Positions 53,022-63,237 are shown, counted from the first letter of the stretch. The stretch: DNA of 64,000 nt from Pectinophora gossypiella (GCF_024362695.1 NC_065431.1:4036624-4100623); one strand, 5' to 3'. Translations and numbers: made by a program. The notes: generated by a model not told the origin, from the letters alone.

Positions 53022-53280
53022 GTTCGTGCCTGACCCAGCAGGGTCCACATAATACCAGCATCGTGGTTCACGCCGCGGCTTGTGCTGAGTGAGGCCCTAT
53101 TCCCCACCTTTTTTTTGACGTGACTTAAGGCAAATGTACTTATTGTACATTTGCCGCAGATGACATTAACTACTTGGCCGGACGAATGGGGAGCGCTGAA
53201 GGCTGTAACCCGGTAATGCCTATTTCCCACCGGAGTAAGTGGAGACTATGGAATTCCATTTGCTTCGATACTTCTCTTGA
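53022..53280. mobile_element. Patchwork of R, N and LINE E scraps
   Basis: R-like CAGCATCGTGGTTCACGCCG (53050), forward N (CATTTGCCGCAGATGACATT, 53147), reverse E end (GCCTATTTCCCACCGGAGTA, 53218-53276). Confidence 0.6.
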
Positions 53281-53385
53281 AAAATATATACATAAATAAC
53301 TCATTGGTGCAAGACTTAATTCGTCAAAGAGTTCGTAGCTACAAAAATATCTTTGACTGAAACCAGACTTCAATTTGACAATCAG

Positions 53386-53714
53386 CTTCTATCACTCAAA
53401 TTCAACTCAAATTCCTGACATGCGGACAAAATGAAATTACACAATTCCCAAACCCGAATATTCTGACTTCACCGCAAGCTCAGTTTGAATCCGGGAAAAT
53501 GTACCATAACAAGGCTCGTCCCTATTTTATCCACATCAGAAAAGAAGAAGAAAACGATGACAGTTACGCCAGGATCAATCTGGACCTGAAACATGTACCA
53601 ATTGAGGACCCCATCAACCCATTCACCACGAAAAATGTCTCTTCCCAGACCTATCCTACGTGCTTGACTCCAGCTAAACCCCGAAAAGGATCCTGCTGTT
53701 TTTGCCGCCCTTAA
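53386..53714 (+). CDS. Candidate terminal exon A, unknown protein
   Basis: The frame is open from a TGA at 53376 to a TAA at 53712-53714. A possible acceptor TCAG ends at 53385. The reading gives ITQIQLKF, then NPNILTSPQAQFESGKMYHN, then PYFIHIRKEEENDDSYAR, and ends KPRKGSCCFCRP. An ATG at 53499 would give a 71-residue protein if unspliced. Pyrimidine-ending codons are often C (TAC, AAC, GAC, ATC), unlike the repeats around, which supports real coding. The Cys-rich end CCFC could be a lipid-modification site (inference). It is followed by exon B on the same strand. No family is recognised. Confidence 0.45.
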
Positions 53715-54144
53715 GAAAATTCTTAAATATCACTGGATACTTTGTATTCTTAAGAAAAAGAACGGAGCCTTCTTCTTTAGTACTTAATTTAAGTCTCCTA
53801 ACTAATCTTAGGACGTTCTAGAAATTATTCGACAGTCTCCAAATCTTTAAAAACATTTACATTTGTCATAACTTTTGAACTATGAATTTTCTGTGTAAAT
53901 ACTTACGTATTTAAGCGTATGTTACTTTAACTAACCTCTGCTGAAGCTTTGTTATCATACTTAATAACCTATTAATTTGTTTACACCCAAAATTTTCGCT
54001 TGCTTTGCATTATAATTAAAGTTTACATATTTGTAATCACTTATCTGTATTCGGTTTCGCATGTTAACAATTCTGTTTATCTAAAGTTCTTAATCGACTT
54101 TTTCACAATTACTTTCTCATTTCAAGAGTTTTTTATCTTTGTAG
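53715..54144. other. Between candidate exons
   Basis: AT-rich, no recognised repeats. Could be 3' UTR of exon A and intron before exon B (inference). Confidence 0.35.
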
Positions 54145-54480
54145 TTCCCAGAAATTAGTTCTTATATGTCGACATTCCAAGAAACAAACATGCAAAGAAG
54201 AACTCCCAGATTAGTTCCCTATTTGCCAGAGTTCCTGAAAAGGGAGAAGCGACCTTTGATTCACATGATCTGCATCATTTGGGCTAGAAGTCTGGGGAAT
54301 GTTTTGGGGTCCATAATGAGGCTGATATGCTGTCATAGAATGTCTACAAACATTTATATTTTCTGTCTTCAAGTGTACAGAACAATAGCAGAGTTTTTAG
54401 ATTTCAGTTTGACAGATGTCGATCACATGAAAAATGAAGAGCTGGAAAGTGGGAGCAGTACAGCAATAGACGTGACATGA
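54145..54480 (+). CDS. Candidate terminal exon B, unknown protein
   Basis: A pyrimidine-rich tract ending TTTTTTATCTTTGTAG is followed at 54145 by a frame open for 111 codons to TGA at 54478-54480. The TAG of the acceptor is itself the upstream in-frame stop, as expected for an exon. From the internal ATG at 54166 it is 104 residues: MSTFQETNMQRRTPRLVPYL, a hydrophobic stretch HMICIIWARSLGNVLGSIMR, then NIYIFCLQVYRTIAEFLDFS and an acidic/polar end. The two hydrophobic segments could be membrane-associated helices. Exons A and B may be alternative 3' ends of one gene or two genes; no family is recognised. Confidence 0.45.
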   Translation, partial: FPEISSYMSTFQETNMQRRTPRLVPYLPEFLKREKRPLIHMICIIWARSLGNVLGSIMRLICCHRMSTNIYIFCLQVYRTIAEFLDFSLTDVDHMKNEELESGSSTAIDVT

Positions 54481-54571
54481 AGGATGTTATATAATTTGTT
54501 TCGCCAGTAAAACTTTTTTACCGATCTTGTTGTTTAATTTAGGTTTAATAACAGTCACTTATACACATTAT

Positions 54572-54892
54572 CATATCCCTAGCATTATTCCCTTTTCCAC
54601 AGGGTCCGCACCTAACCTGAAGATTTGACAGGTCCGGTTTTTTACAGAAGCGACTGCCTGTCTGACCTTCCAACCCGCGCGTACAGGTTAGGTCACATTT
54701 CTCAGAAAATGCATTTCTCGGGAATGTGATCTTTTCCTTCACCGCTGAGCACGTGATAATAATTTATGATCCAAACATGAATTCGAAAACTAAATCGACA
54801 ATCGTTGGTTTATGCCTGTGCTGGATTCGAAACTGCGACCTCAAAGTGAGAGGCAAGCGTTCTACCAACTCAGTTAAGCTACCACGGCTTAA
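54572..54892 (-). mobile_element. SINE K, full length
   Basis: Reverse copy from ATCATATCCCTAGCATTATTC to head AGCGTTCTACCAACTCAGTTA. Confidence 0.85.
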
Positions 54893-54975
54893 TCCCCGTT
54901 TCCGTCTACTCCTACTTGGCGCTCCCACTGGTAGGAGAACGAGGACTATAATGTCTCTTTTCCATGACGATATTA

Positions 54976-55304
54976 ATAACCTCCGTGGTCCAGTGGTTGA
55001 GAGTTGTGCTCAGGATTCAGAGGTCCCGGGTTCGAATCCCGGTGGGGACAAATCACAAAAATCACTTTGTGATCCCTAGTTTGGTTAGGACATTACAGGC
55101 TGATCACCTGATTGTCCGAAAGTAAGATGATCCGTGCTTCGGAAGGCATGTTAAGCCGTTGGTCCCGGTTATTACTTACTGATGTAAGTACGTAGTCGTT
55201 ATATGAGTCATGTCAGGGGCCTCTGGCGGCTCAATAGTAACCCTGACACCAGGGTTGATGAGGTTGGTAATTCACCTCACAACCCACACGATAGAAGAAG
55301 AATG
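54976..55304 (+). mobile_element. SINE S1, full length
   Basis: CCTCCGTGGTCCAGTGGTTG, B box GGGTTCGAATCCCGG, central domain, tail and GAAGAAGAA end. A good reference copy. Confidence 0.9.
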
Positions 55305-55324
55305 ACGATTATTAATGTTGGTAC

Positions 55325-55657
55325 ATAACATACATAAATAGCCTATATACGTCCCACTGCTGGGCACAGGCCTCCCCTCAATCAACAGGAGGGGGTATGG
55401 AGCATACTCCACCACGCTGCTCCACTGCGGGTTGATGGAGGTGTTTCTACGGCTAATAGCCGGGACCAACGGCTTAACGTGCCCTCCGAAGCACGGAATC
55501 ATCTTACTTTTTCGGACAATCAGGTGATTCAAGCCTGAAAAGTCCTTACCAAACAAAGGTCAGTCTCAAAAAGTGATTTCGACTTGTCCCCATCGGGAAT
55601 CGAACCCGGACCTCAGATCGTGAGCCTAACGCTCTAACCACTAGACCACGGAGGCTG
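55325..55657 (-). mobile_element. SINE S3, full length with TSD
   Basis: Reverse copy with the S3 tail, central domain, CTTACTTTTTCGGACAATCA and head CTCTAACCACTAGACCACGG. The TSD is TTATTAATGTTGGTAC, 16 bp exact (55309-55324 and 55658-55673). Confidence 0.9.
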
Positions 55658-55673
55658 TTATTAATGTTGGTAC

Positions 55674-56030
55674 TTTTTTGGAAATGCTCCGATGAATTTG
55701 TAAAAGTTTGATTTCAGTAAATTAGTAGTAGGATTAGACGAAAACGGGGGGCTCAATCAGCAAACTACAGAACCCAAAAAAGTCAACGCCTTTGTTATTG
55801 CAGCTGTAGAGTTTAAGTACGATTTACCCAAGTGATAAGACCCTTCAACAAGATAATCCTCGCCATAGACGCGGCCAATCTGTTCGTGACAAATGATACA
55901 ACTCGACCCCTCTGTTTATGTGCTTTCTAACTTGTTGCTTCACTATTCAACTGTTTGCCAACAAGTCACTTCAAATGTAGAGGAAAGAAGAAAGCCGTTG
56001 TAATTGGACACCTGTGTCCTTTGGGCTCTC
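55674..56030. other. No feature recognised
   Basis: Unassigned. Confidence 0.3.
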
Positions 56031-56155
56031 TACCTTTATTTAAGAGCTGCGCTCTTGTCGGTGGAGTAATCGCTATTTCCCTTCTTCCCGCCAAATCCTT
56101 CACCTCCTGATACGACACGACCTGCACCTTCTCTTTTATTTGTGTTTAGTATTCA
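56031..56155 (-). mobile_element. RTE-like LINE 3' end
   Basis: Reverse of the 42985 family: tail GAGCTGCGCTCTTGTCGGTG, then coding that matches KEKVQVVSYQEVKDLA on the minus strand. Confidence 0.65.
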
Positions 56156-56479
56156 TTCAGAGGATTCATCCTAAATTCATTCTTTTCCTTCATTCTCTCT
56201 CTGTTCGCCCAACCTCCGCGGCGTCAATACGTGTGATATGTGTAGTGTCTATTTTCTATCATTTAAATAAAAATAAGTGAATTATAAAAGTGACTTTATG
56301 TTAATAACGCCCTGCTGCATAAGAACATTCTCACATTAATAAAAATAGTGAACAATTTGTTTCATAAATGTTCTCCTAGGTCTACCCCAGACCAAGGTTC
56401 CCCTAGGTTCCTTTGGGCTACGCTTCGTGAAAATGTTTTATTAAATTATGAAATTAGGGTTGTCTATATAATCACTGTG

Positions 56480-56615
56480 ATTCTGTTGTACACCGACTTG
56501 CTTCTCAGTCGGAGAGCGCCGATCGGACCCCGGTACCAGACTTGTACCAATGAGTTATTAACTTCACTAACACACTATTATAGACGGCAATACGGCCCAG
56601 CCGTATATCTACATA
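56480..56615 (+). mobile_element. SINE J head half
   Basis: CTTGCTTCTCAGTCGGAGAG, GGACCCCGGTACCAGACTTG, AGACGGCAATACGGC. Confidence 0.6.
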
Positions 56616-56631
56616 TTCTATATATATCATG

Positions 56632-57003
56632 GCCCCGATTCCTGCAGACACCGCCTAATTTTATTTTAAGTTATATCCGTCATTTTCATATCCGTCGAAA
56701 ATGAAAGGGACGGATGATTCACAGCTCTTAATTTTAGGAAGAATGAGTAAATGAATGAATAACCCGGGCGAATCAAAAGGTACGTTGCTGGTATGCAATC
56801 CGTTTGACCTGCTGTCTACTTACTATGTCGGGTTATTGACGGATGTAAAATTTTTAGACGGTTGGTTTAGATTTGTGCTTAAAATTGACGTGTGTTCCAT
56901 AAATTTTATGCTTGTCGATTACCCGTCCCTTTCCTTTTCGGCGGATAAGAAAATGACAGATATAACTTAAAATAAAATTAGATGGTATTTACAGGAATTA
57001 GCA
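56632..57003. mobile_element. MITE C, full length
   Basis: ATGGCCCCGATTCCTGCAG to GGAATTAGCACC. Very close to the 1947 copy. Confidence 0.85.
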
Positions 57004-57039
57004 CCCATATAGGTCTAAAATTTACTACAAACAGTACTA

Positions 57040-57265
57040 AAAGTAATCTCGGTGAGGTGTGGGTACTTAGTTCATCTTGCTATAGATGTACCTCTGACTT
57101 TAACACATAATATCGGGTTCTTACCGCGTCTAAATCAGGGATATGAGACTCCCGATATTCGACACTGTTGCAAGTGCCATGATCATGGAATGTCCCGCTA
57201 TTATGTGTTTTAATTATGATAATAACCGCGTAAACCTAATACCATGTACTTCTGACTACCCCAAT
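57040..57265 (+). mobile_element. SINE J 3' part split by M2
   Basis: GGTGAGGTGTGGGTACTTAG ... GATGTACCTCTGACT, M2, then TCTGACTACCCCAATTG. Confidence 0.7.
57100..57245 (+). mobile_element. Hairpin element M2, internally deleted
   Basis: Left arm, loop and end are present; part of the right arm is missing. The TSD is GTACCTCTGACT/GTACTTCTGACT (57088-57099 and 57246-57257). Confidence 0.8.
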
Positions 57266-57680
57266 TGACATTCAGAATTTACCTTCGAACAGTTTTAAGA
57301 CAGTAAGTAATTAAACAGAAACTTTATAAAAAGATTATTATAAGATTAGTGATTATTTAAAAGATAATTAAACAGAAACTTTATAAAAAGATTATTATAA
57401 GATTAGTGATTATTTAAAAGATATGAATACATGGGATTAACTGTCTGAGAACGGATATTAGGCAGCCAAATGACTAAATTGTATAGCAACATCTTTTTTT
57501 TAAAAGAACGTCTAGGGCCCTGTGCCGAGGTTTTTCTTGCAGCTTCTTTTCTCCGGCTATACAGGTTGTGAGAAGCTGCAGTAGTTTTAGACGGATGAGA
57601 CGTTCGTTATGTAAAAAATGACGATTCAAAGTGTAACTATGTAACCTACTGAATAAAGATATTTCTGAATTTGAATTTTG
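57266..57680 (+). mobile_element. LINE F 3' end with in-frame duplication
   Basis: Jockey-like C-terminal coding (FNSFKTV-type context), then the F 3' UTR and (GAATTT)n. A 57-bp coding segment is tandemly duplicated (57309-57365 and 57366-57422). Confidence 0.8.
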
Positions 57681-57736
57681 ATTGTCCGGAGTATCTCACT
57701 GCGAAAGGAAAGGAGAATATAAGTACTTACTTTATT

Positions 57737-57995
57737 AGCAGCCGCCGTGGTGTATTGGTTAGCGTCGGGCTCGCGATCTGGAGTTCCGGGTTTGTTTCCC
57801 TATGGGGACATTGTCGAAATTTCAATCATCATCTTACTTTTCGGACAATCAGGTGATTCAATCCTGCAATCAGAAAGTGATTTCGACAATGTCTTCGTGG
57901 GAATCGAACCTGGACCTCCATATCGTGAGTCTAACGCTCTAACCACTAAACCATGGAGGCTGCCAGCAGTGGGACATATATAGGCTCTTTCTGTT
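57737..57995. mobile_element. SINE S3 with inverted head
   Basis: Forward head (GCCGCCGTGGTGTATTGG, to about 57825), then a reverse head (to GGAGGCTGCC, 57963), then the forward tail end CAGCAGTGGGACATATATAG. Confidence 0.7.
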
Positions 57996-58139
57996 ATGTG
58001 AGTTCTTACTTTTTCTGACGGCTCATTTCTTTCCAACCCACAAACAGTAGTCGACCCTAGCTCAAGGCTTTTCCGTCGATGAATCGTCCAACCTTATCAA
58101 ATTACGTTAGAAATAAAATAACACTATGACCGCGATCTG

Positions 58140-58345
58140 AAAATTCACGCCTCTTATCTCTATTGGGGTGAGTAGATCTTGAACTAATTAAAAGATAACT
58201 TGAAGTCATGAACTTGATGAACTTAATAATTATGAATAGGTTTTTTTTAATATACAGATACGAAAGATCACGCCTATTTCCTATTGCGGTGGGCAGAGAC
58301 CACGGAAAGAAATAGGCGTGAGTTTATGTATGTATGTAATTCATC
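58140..58345. mobile_element. LINE tail scraps, inverted pair
   Basis: Tail I-like piece at 58140-58215, then E-type ends in opposite orientation: ATCACGCCTATTTCC (58268) and GAAATAGGCGTGAGTTTATG (58309). Confidence 0.5.
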
Positions 58346-58378
58346 GCTACTCCCAACGGGGCACTATTTTTCTATACA

Positions 58379-58524
58379 TACAGTCATGAGCAATATAATA
58401 TACCCACTTTGGGACTCTGTCGCACTAACATATTTGACATTTAGTAAAACTTACAGTTCAATTGGCAAAAGAGTTAATGTGACATGGTACCAAAGTGTAT
58501 ACATAATTAATGCTCGTGACCGTA
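58379..58524 (+). mobile_element. MITE M1
   Basis: TACAGTCATGAGCAATATAA ... GCTCGTGACCGTA. Confidence 0.85.
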
Positions 58525-58887
58525 CATATTTCTTTTATCATATTAAAAAGAATGTAAAATATTGTTTAATTTCACAAAAAGATAACTTCGACTTTTGTTA
58601 AAATAGCAAAGAATTACTAATAAATTAAAAAACAAGTATAAAAAAATATATAATAAAACAACAAAATGGCAAAATAATGATTAATTTCACAAATGAACTT
58701 CGCCTTTTATTAAAAAGAGCTTCCATAGTTCTGCTCAATGGTAATTAAAAAAAAAAGGAATTCTCTTTTCGTTAAACTTTCGAAAACAAAGGCGAGAAAA
58801 ACTTCAGCAGATGGCGATCAAGTGAAAAAGATGAAAAAGATAATTATTTTATTATGATGTCTTTCAATATAATAATATTTATGTAAA
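58525..58887. other. No feature recognised
   Basis: AT-rich, with repeated TTTCACAAA and GAACTTCG-type words. Confidence 0.3.
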
Positions 58888-59001
58888 TAGTCGTTACATG
58901 AGCCATGTCAGGGGCCTTTGGCGGCTCAATAGTAACACTGTCACCAGGGTATACATATGAGGTTAGTACTCCACCTCACAATCCACACGATAGAAGAAGA
59001 A
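58888..59001 (+). mobile_element. SINE S1 tail
   Basis: TCGTTACATGAGCCATGTCA to the GATAGAAGAAGAA end. Confidence 0.8.
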
Positions 59002-59037
59002 AATATTATATAAGAAATGATAATATAATATTATATA

Positions 59038-59260
59038 CAGGGTGTTAGTGACATCGTAACGAAAACTTTTAGGAATGGTTCAGACCTTTATTCTGAGTTG
59101 ATAACAAGGGGAATTTTCCGTCGCAAAAATATGGAACTGAAAATAATAAAAAAGACACAAAATCATGAAGTTTCCGACAGGAAATTCCACTTGATATCAA
59201 CTCAGAATCATGGTCTGAAACATTCCCCTCAGTATTGGTTACGATGTCACTTACATCCTG
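59038..59260. mobile_element. MITE B, single unit
   Basis: CAGGGTGTTAGTGACATCG ... CACTTACATCCTG. Confidence 0.8.
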
Positions 59261-59559
59261 TTATAGGAACATGTTCTATACATAGTGTAGGCCAAATTTC
59301 AAGCAACATCTAAATTTATTTTAATATATTATGCCTCTGTCATTAAGTAGATAATATTTTTTAATAATGCGCCAACTTTTTTTTTTAAATGTGTTCCAAA
59401 GTCCGTCATTGGAAAACTATTTTGTTACAAGACATGAAAAAGAGCAAGATGGCCGCCCTTTTGTATTGTTGTTAAATGTTTTATAAATGTTTGTATGTTT
59501 TATTTATGAGCAACAAAGTATTTCATTAGATTTGTCTATAGCTTTGGAACATAGCATAT

Positions 59560-59650
59560 CCCCGTACGGTTAGGCAGAAGTGTATAGTATATATATTATG
59601 TACACTCACTCCTCGCCAGCTATGTTTAAAGTCCCATGCAATAGGGGGCG
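59560..59650 (+). repeat. Repeat U
   Basis: CCGTACGGTTAGGCAGAAGTG ... CGCCAGCTATGTTTAAAGTC. Confidence 0.55.
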
Positions 59651-59654
59651 AGCC

Positions 59655-60120
59655 CACAATAAAATACCAGATAATATTTTAAATTAGTCAGAAAATAAAT
59701 TTAAAGCTCATGTGAAGCTTACTTTATGTAAAAAAGCTTATTATAAGATTAACGATTGCCTAAATGATAAAAATGTCTGGCATTGAATGTGTTCCTCTAG
59801 TTATTAAATAACTTGTAATCAACCAACAACAACTTGTAACCAACCAACAACAACCAAGCAACTTAACCAACAACAACAAACTCAACAACAACAACAACAA
59901 CTTGATCAACTTGTAATCTTGTTGTGTTGTGTAAAACATAATTATGTTGCTGTTGCAGTTTCTTGTCATTTCTTATCCTCAGTCATAACACCTTGCGAAA
60001 TGACGTAAATTCAAAAATGTTACATTGACCTTCAACAAGTTTAGCCATGATATTTACATTGAATAAATGATTCTAAATAAAATAAAATAAATAAACAAAT
60101 AAATAAAAATAATAATAATA
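59655..60120 (+). mobile_element. Jockey/CR1-like LINE 3' end with CAA expansion
   Basis: Forward counterpart of 3855-4330: AATACCAGATAATATTTTAA, then GGCATTGAATGTGTTCCTCT ... TGACCTTCAACAAGTTTA and ATTGAATAAATGATTC. Between them 59820-59935 is an irregular CAACAA/CCAA/CTTGTAA array absent from sister copies. Confidence 0.75.
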
Positions 60121-60330
60121 AATTCATTGAATAAATTAAGTGATGTTATTGTCTTGTCTTAGTGTGTGGCGTCCTTTTATAATAAACAATTTCTATTCTA
60201 TTCTATTCTATTCTGATTTCTGCCATTAACCGGGCACAAATCCTGGATATCCAAACATGAATTTCAAAACCATAACGTCGAATTCAGTGGTTTAGAGATT
60301 CGAACCCGCGAGAAAACCATGGAAGTCAGA

Positions 60331-60750
60331 CATTCTCCGAACAGTGCTATCGCGGATTCTTTAACACTACCTAACTCCCAACAGCTGTAGCGTGAAGGCG
60401 AAAATCCCTCTAAATGCTACTCACTAAAACTTCCCAACACTTTCGCCCGGACCTGTACCGTTGCCATGACAACGTAATCGATTGGTGATACCCTATAGTT
60501 GTCTCTTCCTCTCTTCAGTGAGTCTGCGTATCACTATCTCATTCCCACGGTTATTATTTCGAATTGCACATTCGAGTAACTTTCGATTGTTTTGTATTTT
60601 TTTTTTTAATTTTACGTTAGTGGCCATTTTCGGCTAGTGTTTTTAAGGCTTTTTAATGGCGCTTTTTGTTTTGCATTTCCGCCATTTTTGTAGCTTTTTA
60701 AAGGTGAAAATTTTCAACAAAGGATTGTGAAATGAGGGTAGTTCGTTAGA
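60331..60750. other. No feature recognised
   Basis: Unassigned. Confidence 0.3.
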
Positions 60751-60861
60751 CCATCATCTCCCTAACATTATCCCGTTTTTTACAGGGTTCGCTTACTTAA
60801 CCTGAAGATTTTGACAGGTCCGGTTTTTACAGATGCGACTGCCTGTCTGACCTTCTGGCAT
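60751..60861 (-). mobile_element. SINE K 3' part
   Basis: CATCTCCCTAACATTATCCC ... CTGCCTGTCTGACCTTC. Confidence 0.75.
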
Positions 60862-60906
60862 TCAGTCTTTGATGAGAGTAGGTAAGTGGATTTTGGATTG
60901 GATTGA

Positions 60907-61232
60907 CGGCCTCCGTGATCCATTGGTTGAGCGTTAGGCTCACGATCCGGAGGTCCCGGGTTCGAATCCCGGTGGGGACATATCACAAAAATCACTTTAA
61001 GATCCCTAGTTTGGTTAGGACATCACAGGCTGATCACCTGATTGTCCGAAAGTAAGATGATCCGTGCTTCGGAAGGCACGTTAAGCCGTTGGTCCCGGTT
61101 ACTACTTACTGATGTATGTAGTCGTTACATGAGTCAGGGGCCTTTGGCGGCGCAATAAAAACTCTGCCACCAGGGTTGATGAGGTTGGTAATTCACCTCA
61201 CAATCCACACGATAGAAGAAGAAGAAGAATGG
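60907..61232 (+). mobile_element. SINE S1, full length
   Basis: All three parts are present; central domain at about 61067-61100, long (GAA)n at 61217-61229. Confidence 0.9.
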
Positions 61233-61515
61233 TTAACACGCACGGCCCGACTTGACAAGAGCTGGGGTTCAAGTCCTGTATGAGTAATTTTTTTTTAATT
61301 TAATTTTCTCTTTGTAAAATAGACTAAGTAGAAGCCAATCAAACCATATCTCACATAGTCAACGGGTGCCCTCAGCACCTGTTCCCAGGTAGCATAGCCG
61401 AGCTGCATTGTGTGACGGATGCGGCAGAGACTTGGCTAGGGGAGCTTAAGCTGGATATATGATCCACGCAGGATATTTTATTTTTGTCTGCCATACGCAA
61501 TAATAATAATAAAAT
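61233..61515 (+). mobile_element. SINE Q/P
   Basis: Truncated tRNA-like head (ATGGTTAACACGCACGGCCC, B-box GGGTTCAAGTCC), then P tail (CCTGTTCCCAGGTAGCATAG ... GGAGCTTAAGCTGGATAT) and (AATA)n. This copy joins the Q head and P tail into one element. Confidence 0.65.
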
Positions 61516-61730
61516 AGACTAAGTAGAAGCCCTTGATAGTAGCAGTTGTAGCGTCATACAAACATACAATATAACATATATACATACATAAAACATACAT
61601 ACATACATAAAACATTACATTCTACGTAGCTGTGACGTCACAAAAGGGACAGCCAGCATACTTGGCGTACTTGACTTGTTGCGCCGCTTGTTAGTTGGTA
61701 CTGGCTACAAAAAAAGTAAATTAACACGTT

Positions 61731-62072
61731 GAACAGCCTCCGTGGTCTAGTGGTTAGAGCGTTAGGCTCACGATCTGGAGGTCCGGGTTCGATTCCCGAT
61801 GGGGACATTGTCGAAATCACATTGTGAGATTGTCCTTTGTTTGGTAAGGACTTTTCAGGCTTGAATCACCTGATTGTTCGAAAAAGTAAGATGATTCCGT
61901 GCTTCGGAGGGCACGTTAAGCCGTTGGTCCCGGCTATAAGTCGTAAAAAACACCTCCACCAACCCGCATTGGAGCAGCGTGGTGGAGTATGCTCCATACC
62001 CCCTCCGGTTGATTGAGGGGAGGCCTGTGCCCAGCAGTGGGACGTATATAGGCAGTTTATGATTATGATTGT
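61731..62072 (+). mobile_element. SINE S3, full length
   Basis: CAGCCTCCGTGGTCTAGTGG, B box GGGTTCGATTCCCG, central domain GTGCTTCGGAGGGCACGTTA, the GGTGGAGTATGCTCCATACC hairpin and the tail to TATAGGCAGTTTATG. Confidence 0.9.
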
Positions 62073-62386
62073 CTGGAAATAACTAAAAAATAATAGGCCG
62101 CTTAAGGAAAACGCGATTTACTTATTATTTTCCAATATGTCAAATACCAGTGTTTACCATTTGACATCTGTCCTGTAACTCACTCGGCTAGACCATGAAA
62201 AGTGTATTTAGGTAAAACCTACGACACACATATACATTCACAACATTAAAATATACACACATTAATATTTAGTTGGAAAACATAGTATATGAGTGCCGCA
62301 GCTCACCAAAAAAGGCCAGGGTTCAGTGGAAATTTACTCAGAGGGCAACACTGATTTTCAACCTACGCCGATCGGTGAAACGAGAG
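62073..62386. other. No feature recognised
   Basis: Unassigned. Confidence 0.3.
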
Positions 62387-62522
62387 TACGGTCACGAGCA
62401 TTAATATGGTACCATGTCACATTAACTTTTTTGACAAATTAAACCGTAAGTCCTCACTAAATGGCGAATATGTTAGTGCGACAGAGTCCTGAAATGGGTA
62501 CTTTATATTGCTCATGACTGTA
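62387..62522 (-). mobile_element. MITE M1, small internal deletion
   Basis: TACGGTCACGAGCATTAATA then directly GGTACCATGTCAC, about 10 bp shorter than other copies. Confidence 0.85.
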
Positions 62523-62691
62523 CCCGCACAATAAATTTAAAAAAAAATTACAAAAAAAACGACTTAGTGTTTATAAATTAATAACATACATAACATAAAC
62601 GACTATATCCTAATTGCGGTAGTCAGAGGTACACCACACCGAGCTTTGTGTTAGACTAACGTGATATGCAGTGAGCCGTAGCCGCCTGTAA

Positions 62692-63237
62692 GGCCTCTGC
62701 CTCGAATTTTGCGGGCAGCGGGGCGGCGGCGGCGGCGGCGCGGGAGCGGCAGGATCTTATGCGTATCGTCAAATGGACCGGGTCTCGAAAACAGCGGCGC
62801 GGGAGCGGCGCGGAGGCGGGCAACGAGCGGTGCACTCCTGTCGAGCGGTGACCGTTGCGCGTCTGCATTGTAGTATAGTGTTGTACTTTTTTTTCGTGAC
62901 GTAGGTATCAAAATGTCCTCGGACGTGCAAGAGCAAATTATTTCGGCAATCTTTGAGAGGAGACCCATATGAAACAGCAAAGATGTGAACCATACAAATA
63001 GAAGAATAATTAATCGTTTATGGGAAGAAATAAAAAACGAACTGAATATTGAAGGTAGGTGAATATAAAAATTATTTATTATGTTATTTACAATGTTTAT
63101 TATGGTTTACAAATTAATTAATAGTACAGTGCCGCGCGATCTGCCCGCTGGTTTCGAGAACAGGTATGCGTTGCCCGCCCCTCTCCCGCGCCGCCGCCGC
63201 TGCCGCTCCGCTGCCCGCAAAATTCGAGACCGAGGCC
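62692..63237. mobile_element. Non-autonomous PIF/Harbinger-like element
   Basis: A 546-bp element. Terminal inverted repeats of about 50 bp are GC-rich: left GGCCTCTGCCTCGAATTTTG, inverted right GGCCTCGGTCTCGAATTTTG. The TSD is TAA (62689-62691 and 63238-63240); a 3-bp TWA target and GG-starting ends are the rule for PIF/Harbinger. It lacks a transposase but keeps one accessory exon (62913-63054). Its GC content contrasts sharply with the host DNA. Confidence 0.7.
62913..63054 (+). pseudogene. MADF-like accessory exon with nonsense change
   Basis: ATG at 62913 reads MSSDVQEQIISAIFERRPI, then TGA at 62970-62972, then NSKDVNHTNRRIINRLWEEI and KNELNIE up to AAG|GTAGGT (donor at 63055). I..I..RP.W ... 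H.N......W..I is the start of the MADF DNA-binding domain found in the accessory protein of PIF/Harbinger elements. The stop is at the place of the expected Trp, one base from TGG. No downstream exon is in the element. The accessory role is known for the superfamily; the assignment here is from sequence resemblance only. Confidence 0.6.
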
